Of a DNA stretch of 21,637 nt, positions 1 through 6,668 are shown one piece after another. Origin of the DNA: CAZOKZ01 sp964580585 (GTDB lineage Bacteria; Sumerlaeota; Sumerlaeia; SLMS01; JAHLLQ01); the NCBI GenBank assembly GCA_964580585.1, contig CAZOKZ010000071.1, positions 1 to 21,637 of the forward strand, written 5' to 3'. The notes below the pieces were generated by a model. The model searched no databases. It saw nothing but the letters and a program-made list of their open reading frames with translations, and had not been told where the DNA came from. Both the position numbers and the translations under genes were made by a program. Every line of letters begins with the position of its first letter. Within the stretch, counting starts at the first letter, position 1.

Positions 1-636
1 GGTTAGAGAATCCACCGCCTTTTCTGCGGCTTCTGGTTTCTCCGTCCCTTCGGGAAGTGCCTGCACCAACCGCGCGGTGTAGAGTTCGCGCCGTTGCTCC
101 GGGTTAACGAAATTTCGACCCACGACCAGATATTCGGCAAGATCCAGCGGCGGTTGCAGCAGACCGAAAAACTGAAGTTGCAAGACGCTCGCGATCGAAC
201 CGGTGACCGAATTAAAAACGCGGCGGCGCGATTCATACTGGCGATTGGCACGAGCGTCGAGAAACTGTTCGCGCGGTTCGACATGTTCGAGTACACGCAA
301 AACCGTTTCGCACTCCTGATCCGCGTGGAAATGTTCGATGAGGTGGATGGTCTCCTGACGATCAAGCACTGGCCGAGTGGTGGTGGCAGCCAAGGTTGCG
401 ATGTTTTCGCTCAATGACGCCGCCTCTTGTTTGTTTCGAGCAGCTTCGCGTTCAACGCTTTCACGTACCATGGACAATTCGATCAAACGAACATTGTCGC
501 CCAGTAACGACGCGCGCAGAGCTTCCTCTGTTACGCGATCGGGCGACGTTGCGATTTCCGTCAACTCACCCGCCACGCAGGGACGGAGAACCAGGGCTCC
601 GAAAATCGCCAACATGCAACCGAAACGACGAATCAC
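1..636 (-). CDS. Exported protein of unknown function, partial (C-terminus beyond window)
   Basis: An uninterrupted minus-strand frame of 212 codons runs from a GTG at 636 to the left edge. The GTG overlaps the TGA stop of the preceding gene (GTGA, shared bases 633-636), a classic translational-coupling arrangement. The N-terminus (MIRRFGCMLAIFGALVL, then RPCVAGE) has two Arg and a hydrophobic stretch ending in C-V-A. This fits a Sec signal peptide cut by signal peptidase I near residue 23. The mature part is hydrophilic and rich in Glu, Arg and Ala. Residues about 37-75 (EALRASLL, VRESVEREAARNKQEAASL) look helical or coiled-coil. I recognise no domain. The frame keeps normal codon use to the edge, so the gene is truncated only by the window. 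Its position makes it the last visible gene of the unit containing the CHC2-TPR-DnaA protein. Existence is well supported; function is unknown. Confidence 0.8.
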   Translation of the reverse strand, partial: MIRRFGCMLAIFGALVLRPCVAGELTEIATSPDRVTEEALRASLLGDNVRLIELSMVRESVEREAARNKQEAASLSENIATLAATTTRPVLDRQETIHLIEHFHADQECETVLRVLEHVEPREQFLDARANRQYESRRRVFNSVTGSIASVLQLQFFGLLQPPLDLAEYLVVGRNFVNPEQRRELYTARLVQALPEGTEKPEAAEKAVDSLT

Positions 637-1178
637 GAGGCGCTCTTTCGTGCGTTCAAAATCAGTTCAAAATCTTCATCGGACAAAAAGCCCGCGTTGC
701 GATAATCTTCCAACTCTTGCAACTGAGCGTGTGCGTAAAAAGCCAGATTTTCGGGGAGTTGAGATACGACAGGATCCACATCGGCCTTTGTTTTCGCGGG
801 TATTTTATCTCCGTCCCCACTTGAAACCGGTTTTGGGGCGGGCCTTTTGTGCGCTAAGAGCTCATCTGCTTTTTCGGCTTCCAGCGCGAGCAGTTCCGCG
901 CCGGTCATTCCTTGCATGGAGGCTTTTTCCGCCCGGTCGCGTTCTTCTTGTTCGCGGATGTATTGTTTCGCAATGGCTTCGCGCACGCGTTTCATTTCTT
1001 CCGGTGTCAGCAATTGTTTCTTTTCCAATTGCTTCAATTCCGTAGTCGTCATCACTGCGGAATTCGACTCTAGTCGTCGTCGGATCAAGTCGTAAAGGTA
1101 CCACCCCAGCACCACTACCGCCACCGCGATGATCAGGGAAATGCGGATGGGGTATGCCTTCAGAAGGTCGATAAACAT
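633..1178 (-). CDS. Membrane-anchored protein with two SHOCT-like segments
   Basis: This encodes 181 residues. A short N-terminus (MFIDLLKAYPIR) precedes one transmembrane helix at about residues 12-29 (ISLIIAVAVVVLGWYLYDL). RRR follows it, so the C-terminal part is probably cytoplasmic by the positive-inside rule. Two short segments resemble the SHOCT motif (helix, L/G turn, T/S-x-E-E/D-F/M, helix): about 47-72 (ELKQLEKKQLLTPEEMKRV) and 152-177 (QLQELEDYRNAGFLSDEDF). A charged coil at 75-105 and a Pro/Lys-rich linker at 110-135 separate them. SHOCT motifs are usually thought to mediate oligomerisation, so a scaffold or membrane-tether role is an inference. The gene starts 22 bases after the stop of the giant TPR gene and overlaps the next gene by 4 bases, so co-transcription is likely. 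The Shine-Dalgarno before the ATG is poor, which suggests translational coupling. Confidence 0.8.
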   Translation of the reverse strand: MFIDLLKAYPIRISLIIAVAVVVLGWYLYDLIRRRLESNSAVMTTTELKQLEKKQLLTPEEMKRVREAIAKQYIREQEERDRAEKASMQGMTGAELLALEAEKADELLAHKRPAPKPVSSGDGDKIPAKTKADVDPVVSQLPENLAFYAHAQLQELEDYRNAGFLSDEDFELILNARKSAS

Positions 1179-1199
1179 GGTTCGTGCCCGGCGGGCGGA

Positions 1200-4100
1200 T
1201 TATGTCCGCGATGTGGTCAGTTGATCGATAACTTTGCGTGCGGTTTCTGTGCTCAATTCGTGTTCGCCGACTTCATGCATCAGCACGAGTTGATTGAACG
1301 CCGCTTTCAAATCGCGAATGTTTGTATCGATGGCTTCGGCGATCATCAGCAACACGTCGTCGGGCACCGATTCTTTCAGACGTTCTTCGACTTCGCGTCG
1401 CAAAATCGCTGCGCGCGTTTCCACTTCCGGAGGTTGAATATCGACGATGACGCCTGCGCCAAACCGCGATTTCAGACGGTTTTCCAAGTGTGCGATATCC
1501 TTTGGTGGACGGTCCGACGTAACGACGATTTGTTTTTTTGCCTGAAAGAGGGTGTTGAAAATATGGAAAAACTCTTCCTGTGCGACTTCTTTACCGGCCA
1601 GGAAATGAACGTCATCGATCAGGAGCAAATCGCTCGATTTGTGTTTCTGCCGAAATTCCGCGATCTTATTATGCTGAATCGCATCGATCAACTCGGTTGT
1701 AAAGTCTTCCGCGTTGGTGTAAACAATGCGGCAATCGGTTCGCTGTTGATATTGATAATTAGCGATTGCGTGCAGAATATGCGTTTTGCCCATTCCCACG
1801 TCCGAGTACAAAAACAACGGATTATGTGGCGTTTTACCGGGCGATTTTGCAACGGCCATCGCGGTGGCCCAGGCGAATCGGTTTCGATCCCCCACGACAA
1901 AGTGCTCGAAATTGTACTCGGGCAAAATCATCAGCTTGCTGCCAACGTACACCTCTTCGCTGACGGGGGACGGAGACACGGGTACGACGGGAATGGGTGT
2001 CGAGGCCGCCGCGCCGCTCAGCAACGGTGCCAATGCGCGCCATTCTTCGAGCGCTTTTTGCGTGTCGCCGGATTCCTCGTAAATTTGCGCGCGCAGGGAA
2101 CGTGCTTTCAAATTATTCGTATCGAATTTCATTCCCGCTTCGCAAACTCGCAACGCTTCATCGAAATCTTTTTCCGCGCGGTGAAATTCCGCCAATTCCA
2201 ACATCACATCAACCGCCTTGTTATGATGCTTGCGGGCGGCGAAACCCTTGGCGGCTTTTTTCCGCACGTCGAAATCGCGTGGTTTTAATTCAATGGCTTC
2301 ATAACGAGCGGCGGTGCTGGCATCGTCGTTATCGCGCTTGTCGTAATAATCGGCAAGCGTCAGTAATTCCTTGATCGCACGTTCCTCGTCACGATTGTTT
2401 TCATCCAGGAACAAATTCGCCAACTGACGTTGCACCGTTGGGCTTTCCGCTTCGATTTCAAATGCTTCCTTCAGCATTTTTTCCGCGTCGTTGAACTCGC
2501 CCTTGCGCGCGTGCAGCAGCGCGACTTCTTTCAGGTTCTCGATCGCTTCGACCTTCAAACCGAGTGCTTTGTAAAGCTGCGCCAATCCATGATAGGCGAT
2601 CACATTTTCCCGATCGTGATGCACAATATGCGCATAGATCGTTTGGGCGTCTTCATATCGATGATGGCGCATGTGCAACGCTGCCAAGTCCAAGGAAGCC
2701 TGGATGGATTCTTCCTGATGTCCACTATCGAGCAGTAAATCCGCCAGCCGTCGCCGGTATTTAACCTCGGCTGGTTTCATCTCGATCAGTTTGCGATACA
2801 GCGGAATAATTTCGTCGGTTTCGCCCTCCTGCTCGTGCAATTGAATCAACGAAACCATTTGATCGACCTGTTCTTCCGTGCGACTGACTTTTTCGTACAG
2901 GCTGATCAGGCGTTTTTGGAACGACGCATCCAGCTCGAAACGCGTCGAGAACGTGCGCAAGTAATCCGTGGCGCGATCCAGACGACCTTCTTGCTCTGAA
3001 AGCTTAAGGTACTCATCGACCTCCACATTCAGTTCTTCTGTTTGCTTTTGCTCTCGTAAATATTCCATCAACCGCTCGCGCACCTGGAAATCGCGCGGAC
3101 GCAACTCAAGCATGTGGTCCAGAACTTTGCGTTCCTCTTCGATTTCGCCCGACGTGCGATAAATTTCCGCCAACTCCCAACTGCTCCGTCCCCATTGCGT
3201 GGCATCGCCGTTCAAACGATAGAGCTCGAGCATTTCGCGGTGCGTATCGACGTGGTCCTTGTCGATGTCCAGGATCGCGTTGCCCTCGCGAATCGCGTCG
3301 AGATAACGTCGTTTGGATTTGTAAAGCATCAACAACCGTTCGTGGTCGAGAATCTGCGATTGGCGGTCGTTCAATGCGGTCGAGGTGACGACCAGTTTTT
3401 CGAGCGTTTCGACGCGCTGCGGGTCCATGTCGAGCAGCTTCTCGAGCACCTTGCGGCAAAACCCGTATTCCTTGATTTCAAACAAATGATCGGTCAGCTT
3501 TTTCAACTCGCGCACGGCTTCGCGTTTTTTCCCCTGGCCTTCGAGCGAACTCGCCAACAACTCGCGCGCGACGGCATTGCCTTCGTCTTCGGATAAAATC
3601 TGTCGCAGCGTTTTTTCCGCCGGCGCGAAATGCCGGGTGCGAATCAGAATCTGGCAAGCCTTCATGCGTTGCATGAACGCCGATTCCGGTTCGCCCATTT
3701 TTTCGAGCGCCGCAGCGTATTCGAGCAGGAAATCCGCATTGTCCGGCGCGTGTTTGAGCGACTGAAGCAGAATGTCTTTCAGCCCGATCATATTGCCCGT
3801 TTTTTTCATCGTTGCGATGCATTCGGACAAAATCTTCGTCGCGTCTTCGTGCCGGTCGATCCGGTTCAGCAAACTGACGAACGCCGAAATATTGCGAATG
3901 TTATCGGGCTGGATATTGATCAGCTTGCGGAACGTTGCGATGGCGTCGTCAAAATTCTGTTCTTTCTCGTAAACCTGCTCCAGCGTACGATAATGCGTGA
4001 TCGCCGCTTCGAGATTACCCTCTTCGCGCGCGATATCGGCATAACGCAGCAAGGCGCTTTTGTTTTCCGGTTCCGCGGTCAGCAAATCGTCGAGAATCAA

Positions 4101-5378
4101 CCGCGCTGCTGTCAGATCGTTCTCGCGATAGTACAACTCGACGAGACGATTCTGCATAATGCGCAGCATCTTGGTGTCGCCGAGTTCATGATGCGCCGCC
4201 ACGAGGCGTTCGATGACGATCGCATCGTCCGGATGCACCCCGGCCAGTTGATTCAACGCCTCGACAGTGCCTTTCCAATCGCCGCGCTCGACCATTTCGT
4301 CAATCAGCCGCAACGCCGACATATATTCCTCGCGTTGGATGCCGCGATGAATCTGAGTACGGATTAATTCCAGCACCGCCTCGGTACTGTCTGGCTGAAG
4401 ACTGAGGGCATTTTCCAACACCGAGACGGCTTCGTCCAACTCGCCTTTTTCGCGGTGGTTTTCCGCCTGATGCAGCAGCTCTTTGACGGCTTCTTTGCTT
4501 TGGTCCAGCATCACGAGCAATTGCGCGACCATCGGTGTGACGTCGATGCCCGTTTCGCCCAGCGATTCGATTCGACGATACGCATCGATGGCCATTGCAT
4601 ACTCGCCAGCAACCTCGGCTTGATCGGCCAGTGTCATCAGATGATCGACGGACCGTTCGACCAGGTTCTGGTCGGCCAGATAATACGCCAACAACTTGCG
4701 CAGCGGCAGGTTTTCGCCCTCGCGCGCCAATTCTTTCTCGGCCAGTTCCACAAACTTGTCGAAATTTTCGGCCTTCAACTCCGCTTCGGCCAGTAAATGC
4801 ACCCAATGCCCCATGCCGTCATAGCGCTTGGTGCCTTCGAGCATTCGGACTTCGGCACGCAACGCGGGCAAATTGGTTGGATCTTCATCAAGGACGCGCT
4901 CGATGCGTTTTTGCGCTTCCTCCATGTGCGTGTCGCGGCGTTCATAATCCATGATCGCCAGATCGACATAGTTTTCCGCTTCAACCAACGCGCGATTTAC
5001 CGCCTCCTGGTTCTCCGGCAGGTTGACATCGATGTTGAATTCCTCGACCAACCGTCGAAGCACCGAGTCGAAATCCACGCGCAAGGACTTAGCCGCCAGG
5101 CTGATCAAGTCGCCTCCCGCCTGTCCCGCACAATCGGGTTTCGAGCACTTGAACGTTTTGGTTGCTTCGTCCAGCACCAGTGTACGGAACACCGTTTCCC
5201 GGTGAATCGGGCAATAGCAGCGAATCTTGCCCCGGTCGCGCTGCATGGATTCGGGGTGATAGTCGATGAATTCGAGCACATCGAGCGGATCCAGCTCGTT
5301 GAGCACGGTGCGAAGAATATGGTCCGGGTAAATACTGCTCATTGGTATGGGTTTGCTAAGGAGTATTTTCGTGGTCAT
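1200..5378 (-). CDS. CHC2 zinc finger - TPR array - DnaA-type AAA+ ATPase fusion protein
   Basis: This encodes 1392 residues with no signal peptide, so it is presumably cytoplasmic. Residues about 20-120 form a DnaG/phage-primase CHC2 zinc finger, with ligands C56-P-I-H59 and C78-x4-C83 followed by AGQAGGDLISLAAK. Residues about 125-1120 are a long array of TPR-like helical pairs (many AEN..ALRLE, LDEAVSVLENALSLQPDS-type repeats). A Pro/Val-rich linker leads to a DnaA domain III-like AAA+ module at 1155-1392. In it, Walker A is SDVGMGKTHIL (1195-1199 core), Walker B is LLLIDDVHF (about 1251-1256), sensor 1 is VVTSD, the arginine-finger box is RLKSRFGAG (about 1301) and sensor 2 is NIRDLKAAF (about 1353). 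The protein ends right after the AAA+ lid, so DnaA domain IV (the DnaA-box-binding helix-turn-helix) is absent, as in Hda. No primase TOPRIM domain is seen. The ATG at 5378 has a good GAGGAG Shine-Dalgarno; the next ATG (codon 13) has none. The domains are clear; the cellular role is unknown. Confidence 0.9.
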   Translation of the reverse strand: MTTKILLSKPIPMSSIYPDHILRTVLNELDPLDVLEFIDYHPESMQRDRGKIRCYCPIHRETVFRTLVLDEATKTFKCSKPDCAGQAGGDLISLAAKSLRVDFDSVLRRLVEEFNIDVNLPENQEAVNRALVEAENYVDLAIMDYERRDTHMEEAQKRIERVLDEDPTNLPALRAEVRMLEGTKRYDGMGHWVHLLAEAELKAENFDKFVELAEKELAREGENLPLRKLLAYYLADQNLVERSVDHLMTLADQAEVAGEYAMAIDAYRRIESLGETGIDVTPMVAQLLVMLDQSKEAVKELLHQAENHREKGELDEAVSVLENALSLQPDSTEAVLELIRTQIHRGIQREEYMSALRLIDEMVERGDWKGTVEALNQLAGVHPDDAIVIERLVAAHHELGDTKMLRIMQNRLVELYYRENDLTAARLILDDLLTAEPENKSALLRYADIAREEGNLEAAITHYRTLEQVYEKEQNFDDAIATFRKLINIQPDNIRNISAFVSLLNRIDRHEDATKILSECIATMKKTGNMIGLKDILLQSLKHAPDNADFLLEYAAALEKMGEPESAFMQRMKACQILIRTRHFAPAEKTLRQILSEDEGNAVARELLASSLEGQGKKREAVRELKKLTDHLFEIKEYGFCRKVLEKLLDMDPQRVETLEKLVVTSTALNDRQSQILDHERLLMLYKSKRRYLDAIREGNAILDIDKDHVDTHREMLELYRLNGDATQWGRSSWELAEIYRTSGEIEEERKVLDHMLELRPRDFQVRERLMEYLREQKQTEELNVEVDEYLKLSEQEGRLDRATDYLRTFSTRFELDASFQKRLISLYEKVSRTEEQVDQMVSLIQLHEQEGETDEIIPLYRKLIEMKPAEVKYRRRLADLLLDSGHQEESIQASLDLAALHMRHHRYEDAQTIYAHIVHHDRENVIAYHGLAQLYKALGLKVEAIENLKEVALLHARKGEFNDAEKMLKEAFEIEAESPTVQRQLANLFLDENNRDEERAIKELLTLADYYDKRDNDDASTAARYEAIELKPRDFDVRKKAAKGFAARKHHNKAVDVMLELAEFHRAEKDFDEALRVCEAGMKFDTNNLKARSLRAQIYEESGDTQKALEEWRALAPLLSGAAASTPIPVVPVSPSPVSEEVYVGSKLMILPEYNFEHFVVGDRNRFAWATAMAVAKSPGKTPHNPLFLYSDVGMGKTHILHAIANYQYQQRTDCRIVYTNAEDFTTELIDAIQHNKIAEFRQKHKSSDLLLIDDVHFLAGKEVAQEEFFHIFNTLFQAKKQIVVTSDRPPKDIAHLENRLKSRFGAGVIVDIQPPEVETRAAILRREVEERLKESVPDDVLLMIAEAIDTNIRDLKAAFNQLVLMHEVGEHELSTETARKVIDQLTTSRT

Positions 5379-5381
5379 CCA

Positions 5382-5401
5382 CTCTCCTCACATCGGGAGA
5401 G
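5382..5401 (-). promoter_or_regulatory. Hairpin that sequesters the Shine-Dalgarno of the CHC2-TPR-DnaA gene
   Basis: In the mRNA sense, CTCTCC (5401-5396) and GGAGAG (5387-5382) form a perfect 6-bp stem around an 8-base loop. The right arm overlaps the Shine-Dalgarno (GAGGAGAG), which ends three bases before the ATG at 5378. If formed, the stem would mask the ribosome-binding site. The pairing is visible in the sequence; regulation by it is an inference, and a 6-bp stem is only moderately stable. Confidence 0.4.
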
Positions 5402-5412
5402 CAACCGCCAAC

Positions 5413-5441
5413 TCTTTAATTCTGTGCCGGAAACGTGTCAA
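5413..5441 (-). promoter_or_regulatory. Possible sigma70-type promoter for the CHC2-TPR-DnaA gene
   Basis: The minus strand shows a perfect -35 TTGACA (5441-5436), a 17-base spacer, and a weak -10 TAAAGA (5418-5413, 3 of 6 matches to TATAAT). Transcription would start near 5406 and leave a leader of about 28 bases that holds the Shine-Dalgarno hairpin. The perfect -35 and ideal spacing support the call; the weak -10 argues for caution. Confidence 0.35.
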
Positions 5442-5463
5442 AAGAAAGTACGAGGAATCAGCT

Positions 5464-5742
5464 TTAGAGAACGAATCCCTTCCGTTTTGCCAGGGTGCGT
5501 TTACCCTCCTGGAGCATTTTACGATAATCGGACCCCGATTGCAGAATTTGCTGCTTGTGCGGGGCCAGCAATGCCTCGGCTTCGCGCTCGATTTCCTCCT
5601 CAATCCGCAGATTTTCCTGCAACCGCAACCGTACGGCTTTCACTGCCGCATCCGGATTGAGCAACTCGACGTTTTTGTGCTCCTTCAGCGCTTTCAGCAC
5701 CAGGAACGCAATATAATCGATATGATTATTCGACAAACGCAT
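5464..5742 (-). CDS. DUF507 family protein
   Basis: This encodes 92 residues starting MRLSNNHIDYIAFLVLKALK and ending in the family's typical tail, SDYRKMLQEGKRTLAKRKGF-VL. The whole length matches the small, soluble, mostly helical DUF507 family (usually about 90 residues per unit), which has no established biochemical function. The middle (NLRIEEEIEREAEALLAPHK) is strongly acidic and helical, as expected. I chose the ATG at 5742 because GGGAG lies 7 bases upstream and the family begins with MRLS. An in-frame start at 5835 would add 31 residues but has no matching family sequence and lies inside the rpsT terminator region. The gene lies 85 bases upstream of the CHC2-TPR-DnaA gene on the same strand and may be co-transcribed with it. 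Confidence 0.88.
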   Translation of the reverse strand: MRLSNNHIDYIAFLVLKALKEHKNVELLNPDAAVKAVRLRLQENLRIEEEIEREAEALLAPHKQQILQSGSDYRKMLQEGKRTLAKRKGFVL

Positions 5743-5838
5743 GGCAAGACTCCCAATTCGAGTGGCGTTATCCAGCCGAAAATAGGGGTTTGTCGCAATG
5801 GGTAAAATTGGGAGCGGGCTGGATTCTGCGTACAACGC

Positions 5839-5869
5839 AAAAATGGCCCGTGTTTATACACGGGCCATT
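5839..5869 (-). terminator. Intrinsic terminator of rpsT
   Basis: A perfect 12-bp stem (AATGGCCCGTGT / ACACGGGCCATT) with a 4-base loop lies 32 bases past the rpsT stop. In the minus sense it is followed by TTT, giving a run of five T with the end of the stem. It separates rpsT from DUF507 and the genes beyond. Confidence 0.85.
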
Positions 5870-5900
5870 GAATTTCAATGGGTTATCGATCAGAGGTGTG

Positions 5901-6182
5901 TTACGCCGAGGCTTTTTCCGCGCGCGCTTTGGCAACGGCCTTGGTCAGGCGGGAAACGTAACGAGCTGCGGTTTGCTTGCGCAGCAAATGCGTTTTGGCG
6001 GCCTTGCCCAGCTTGCTCTGAGCGTTCTGCAGCGCCTCGTCAGCGCCTTCCAGCTCGCCGCTAACCGTAATGCGGCGAACGGTCTTGATCGCGGACCGCA
6101 TTTCGGAACGTTTGGCGCGATTACGCGTCCGACGTTTTTCATTCTGGCGCACGCGCTTGATGGCAGATTTCTTATTCGGCAC
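5901..6182 (-). CDS. rpsT: 30S ribosomal protein S20
   Basis: This encodes 93 residues, MPNKKSAIKRVRQNEKRRTR followed by NRAKRSEMRSAIKTVRR. It is a typical S20: very basic, all-helical, and of usual length (about 87-95). S20 binds 16S rRNA early in small-subunit assembly. The start codon is GTG at 6182, with CAGGAG 7 bases upstream. S20 genes often use a weak start codon, and E. coli rpsT starts with TTG as part of translational autoregulation. The tail KAVAKARAEKASA is a slightly extended Ala/Lys-rich end. The gene is transcribed alone, between a leader hairpin and its own terminator. Confidence 0.97.
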   Translation of the reverse strand: MPNKKSAIKRVRQNEKRRTRNRAKRSEMRSAIKTVRRITVSGELEGADEALQNAQSKLGKAAKTHLLRKQTAARYVSRLTKAVAKARAEKASA

Positions 6183-6189
6183 GGGAAAA

Positions 6190-6218
6190 CTCCTGAAAAA
6201 AGTCCTGAAAGTCAGGAC
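6190..6218 (-). promoter_or_regulatory. Terminator-like hairpin in the rpsT leader
   Basis: In the mRNA sense GTCCTGA-CTT-TCAGGAC (6218-6202) forms a perfect 7-bp stem. It is followed at once by six T (6201-6196) and then by the rpsT Shine-Dalgarno CAGGAG (6195-6190). It has the form of an intrinsic terminator placed directly before the ribosome-binding site. It could be an attenuator, or a protein-binding hairpin used in S20 autoregulation. The structure is seen; the role is inferred. Confidence 0.5.
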
Positions 6219-6344
6219 GAATAGCTCATATGTTCATCGCCCGGGAGAACAACTTGCTCGCCCAAGGGGCGCGATAGATGCGTCAAGCCCCCCCGCCCGG
6301 TCAAGAGGAAAACCATTAAAATCAACCACCGAGCGGGTTGACGG

Positions 6345-6503
6345 GATATTTTTTACCGCAAAGTCGCAAAGCCGCAAAGGATCGCAAAGGGATTTTATCT
6401 CGCGCAGAGACGCAGAGGCGCGGAGAAAAAAGCCATATGTCCCCGCGACTCCGCGCGAGAAAACATTTCCGTGTATTCCGTGCTTTCCGTGGTAAAAAAT
6501 CTC
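6345..6503. repeat. MITE-like dispersed repeat with nested inverted repeats
   Basis: The 486-base gap between rpsT and gpmA holds a 159-base element. Its ends form a 13-bp inverted repeat with one mismatch (GATATTTTTTACC at 6345-6357, GGTAAAAAATCTC at 6491-6503). Inside is a second inverted repeat (6393-6413 against 6445-6463, core CTCGCGC..GAG). The left arm repeats CGCAAAG four times at 8-10-base spacing; the right arm repeats TTCCGTG three times every 9 bases. From general knowledge, this type of sequence (CGCAAAG / CGCAGAGACGCAGAG / TTCCGTG arrays) is scattered between genes in many unrelated bacterial genomes and gives spurious reading frames. No transposase is present. The rest of the gap (6219-6344 and 6504-6655) holds nothing I can assign except a C-rich stretch near 6280-6300. 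Confidence 0.75.
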
Positions 6504-6668
6504 CCGCTTCTATCGCCACGCCGCCCAAATCCCCTTGCCCCTTGGCCACGCCACGCGCCACCAAAATGCCGCCTTAAATTGGGCGCCATCGTGTCTGGGC
6601 AATTCCCCGCTTACCCCCGAGAGGCGGCGGGCGACTCGGGCGCAAATGCTTTTTGGGAGAACTCCATC

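Noticed and set aside
377..1045. A 222-codon plus-strand frame
   Set aside because: It crosses two tightly coupled minus-strand genes that have a transmembrane segment, a signal peptide and a stop/start overlap. The plus-strand product is Arg/Ser-rich without any family features.
1200..1916. Calling this region the chromosomal dnaA gene and nearby DNA an origin
   Set aside because: The DnaA-like module lacks domain IV and is fused to TPRs. I saw no cluster of DnaA boxes, and no dnaN or recF neighbours.
1221..5660. Several long plus-strand frames opposite the CHC2-TPR-DnaA gene (e.g. 1221-2288, 3630-4367, 4797-5660)
   Set aside because: They are antisense shadows produced by codon bias of the minus-strand gene, and none has a recognisable domain or ribosome-binding site.
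5743..5835. Upstream start of the DUF507 gene at 5835
   Set aside because: The extra 31 residues do not match the family, and GGGAG correctly placed before ATG 5742 fits the conserved MRLS start.
6350..6395. Short CGCAAAG repeats considered as a CRISPR-like array
   Set aside because: The units are only 8-10 bases apart with no spacers of useful length, and no cas genes are present.
6338..6577. Small frames on both strands within the repeat (e.g. products with SRAETQRRGEK or TESTEYTEMF)
   Set aside because: These are typical spurious translations of the dispersed periodic repeat, not genes.
6471..6668. Upstream extension of gpmA
   Set aside because: It translates repeat DNA and lacks homology. 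ATG 6669 has a proper ribosome-binding site and the conserved N-terminus.
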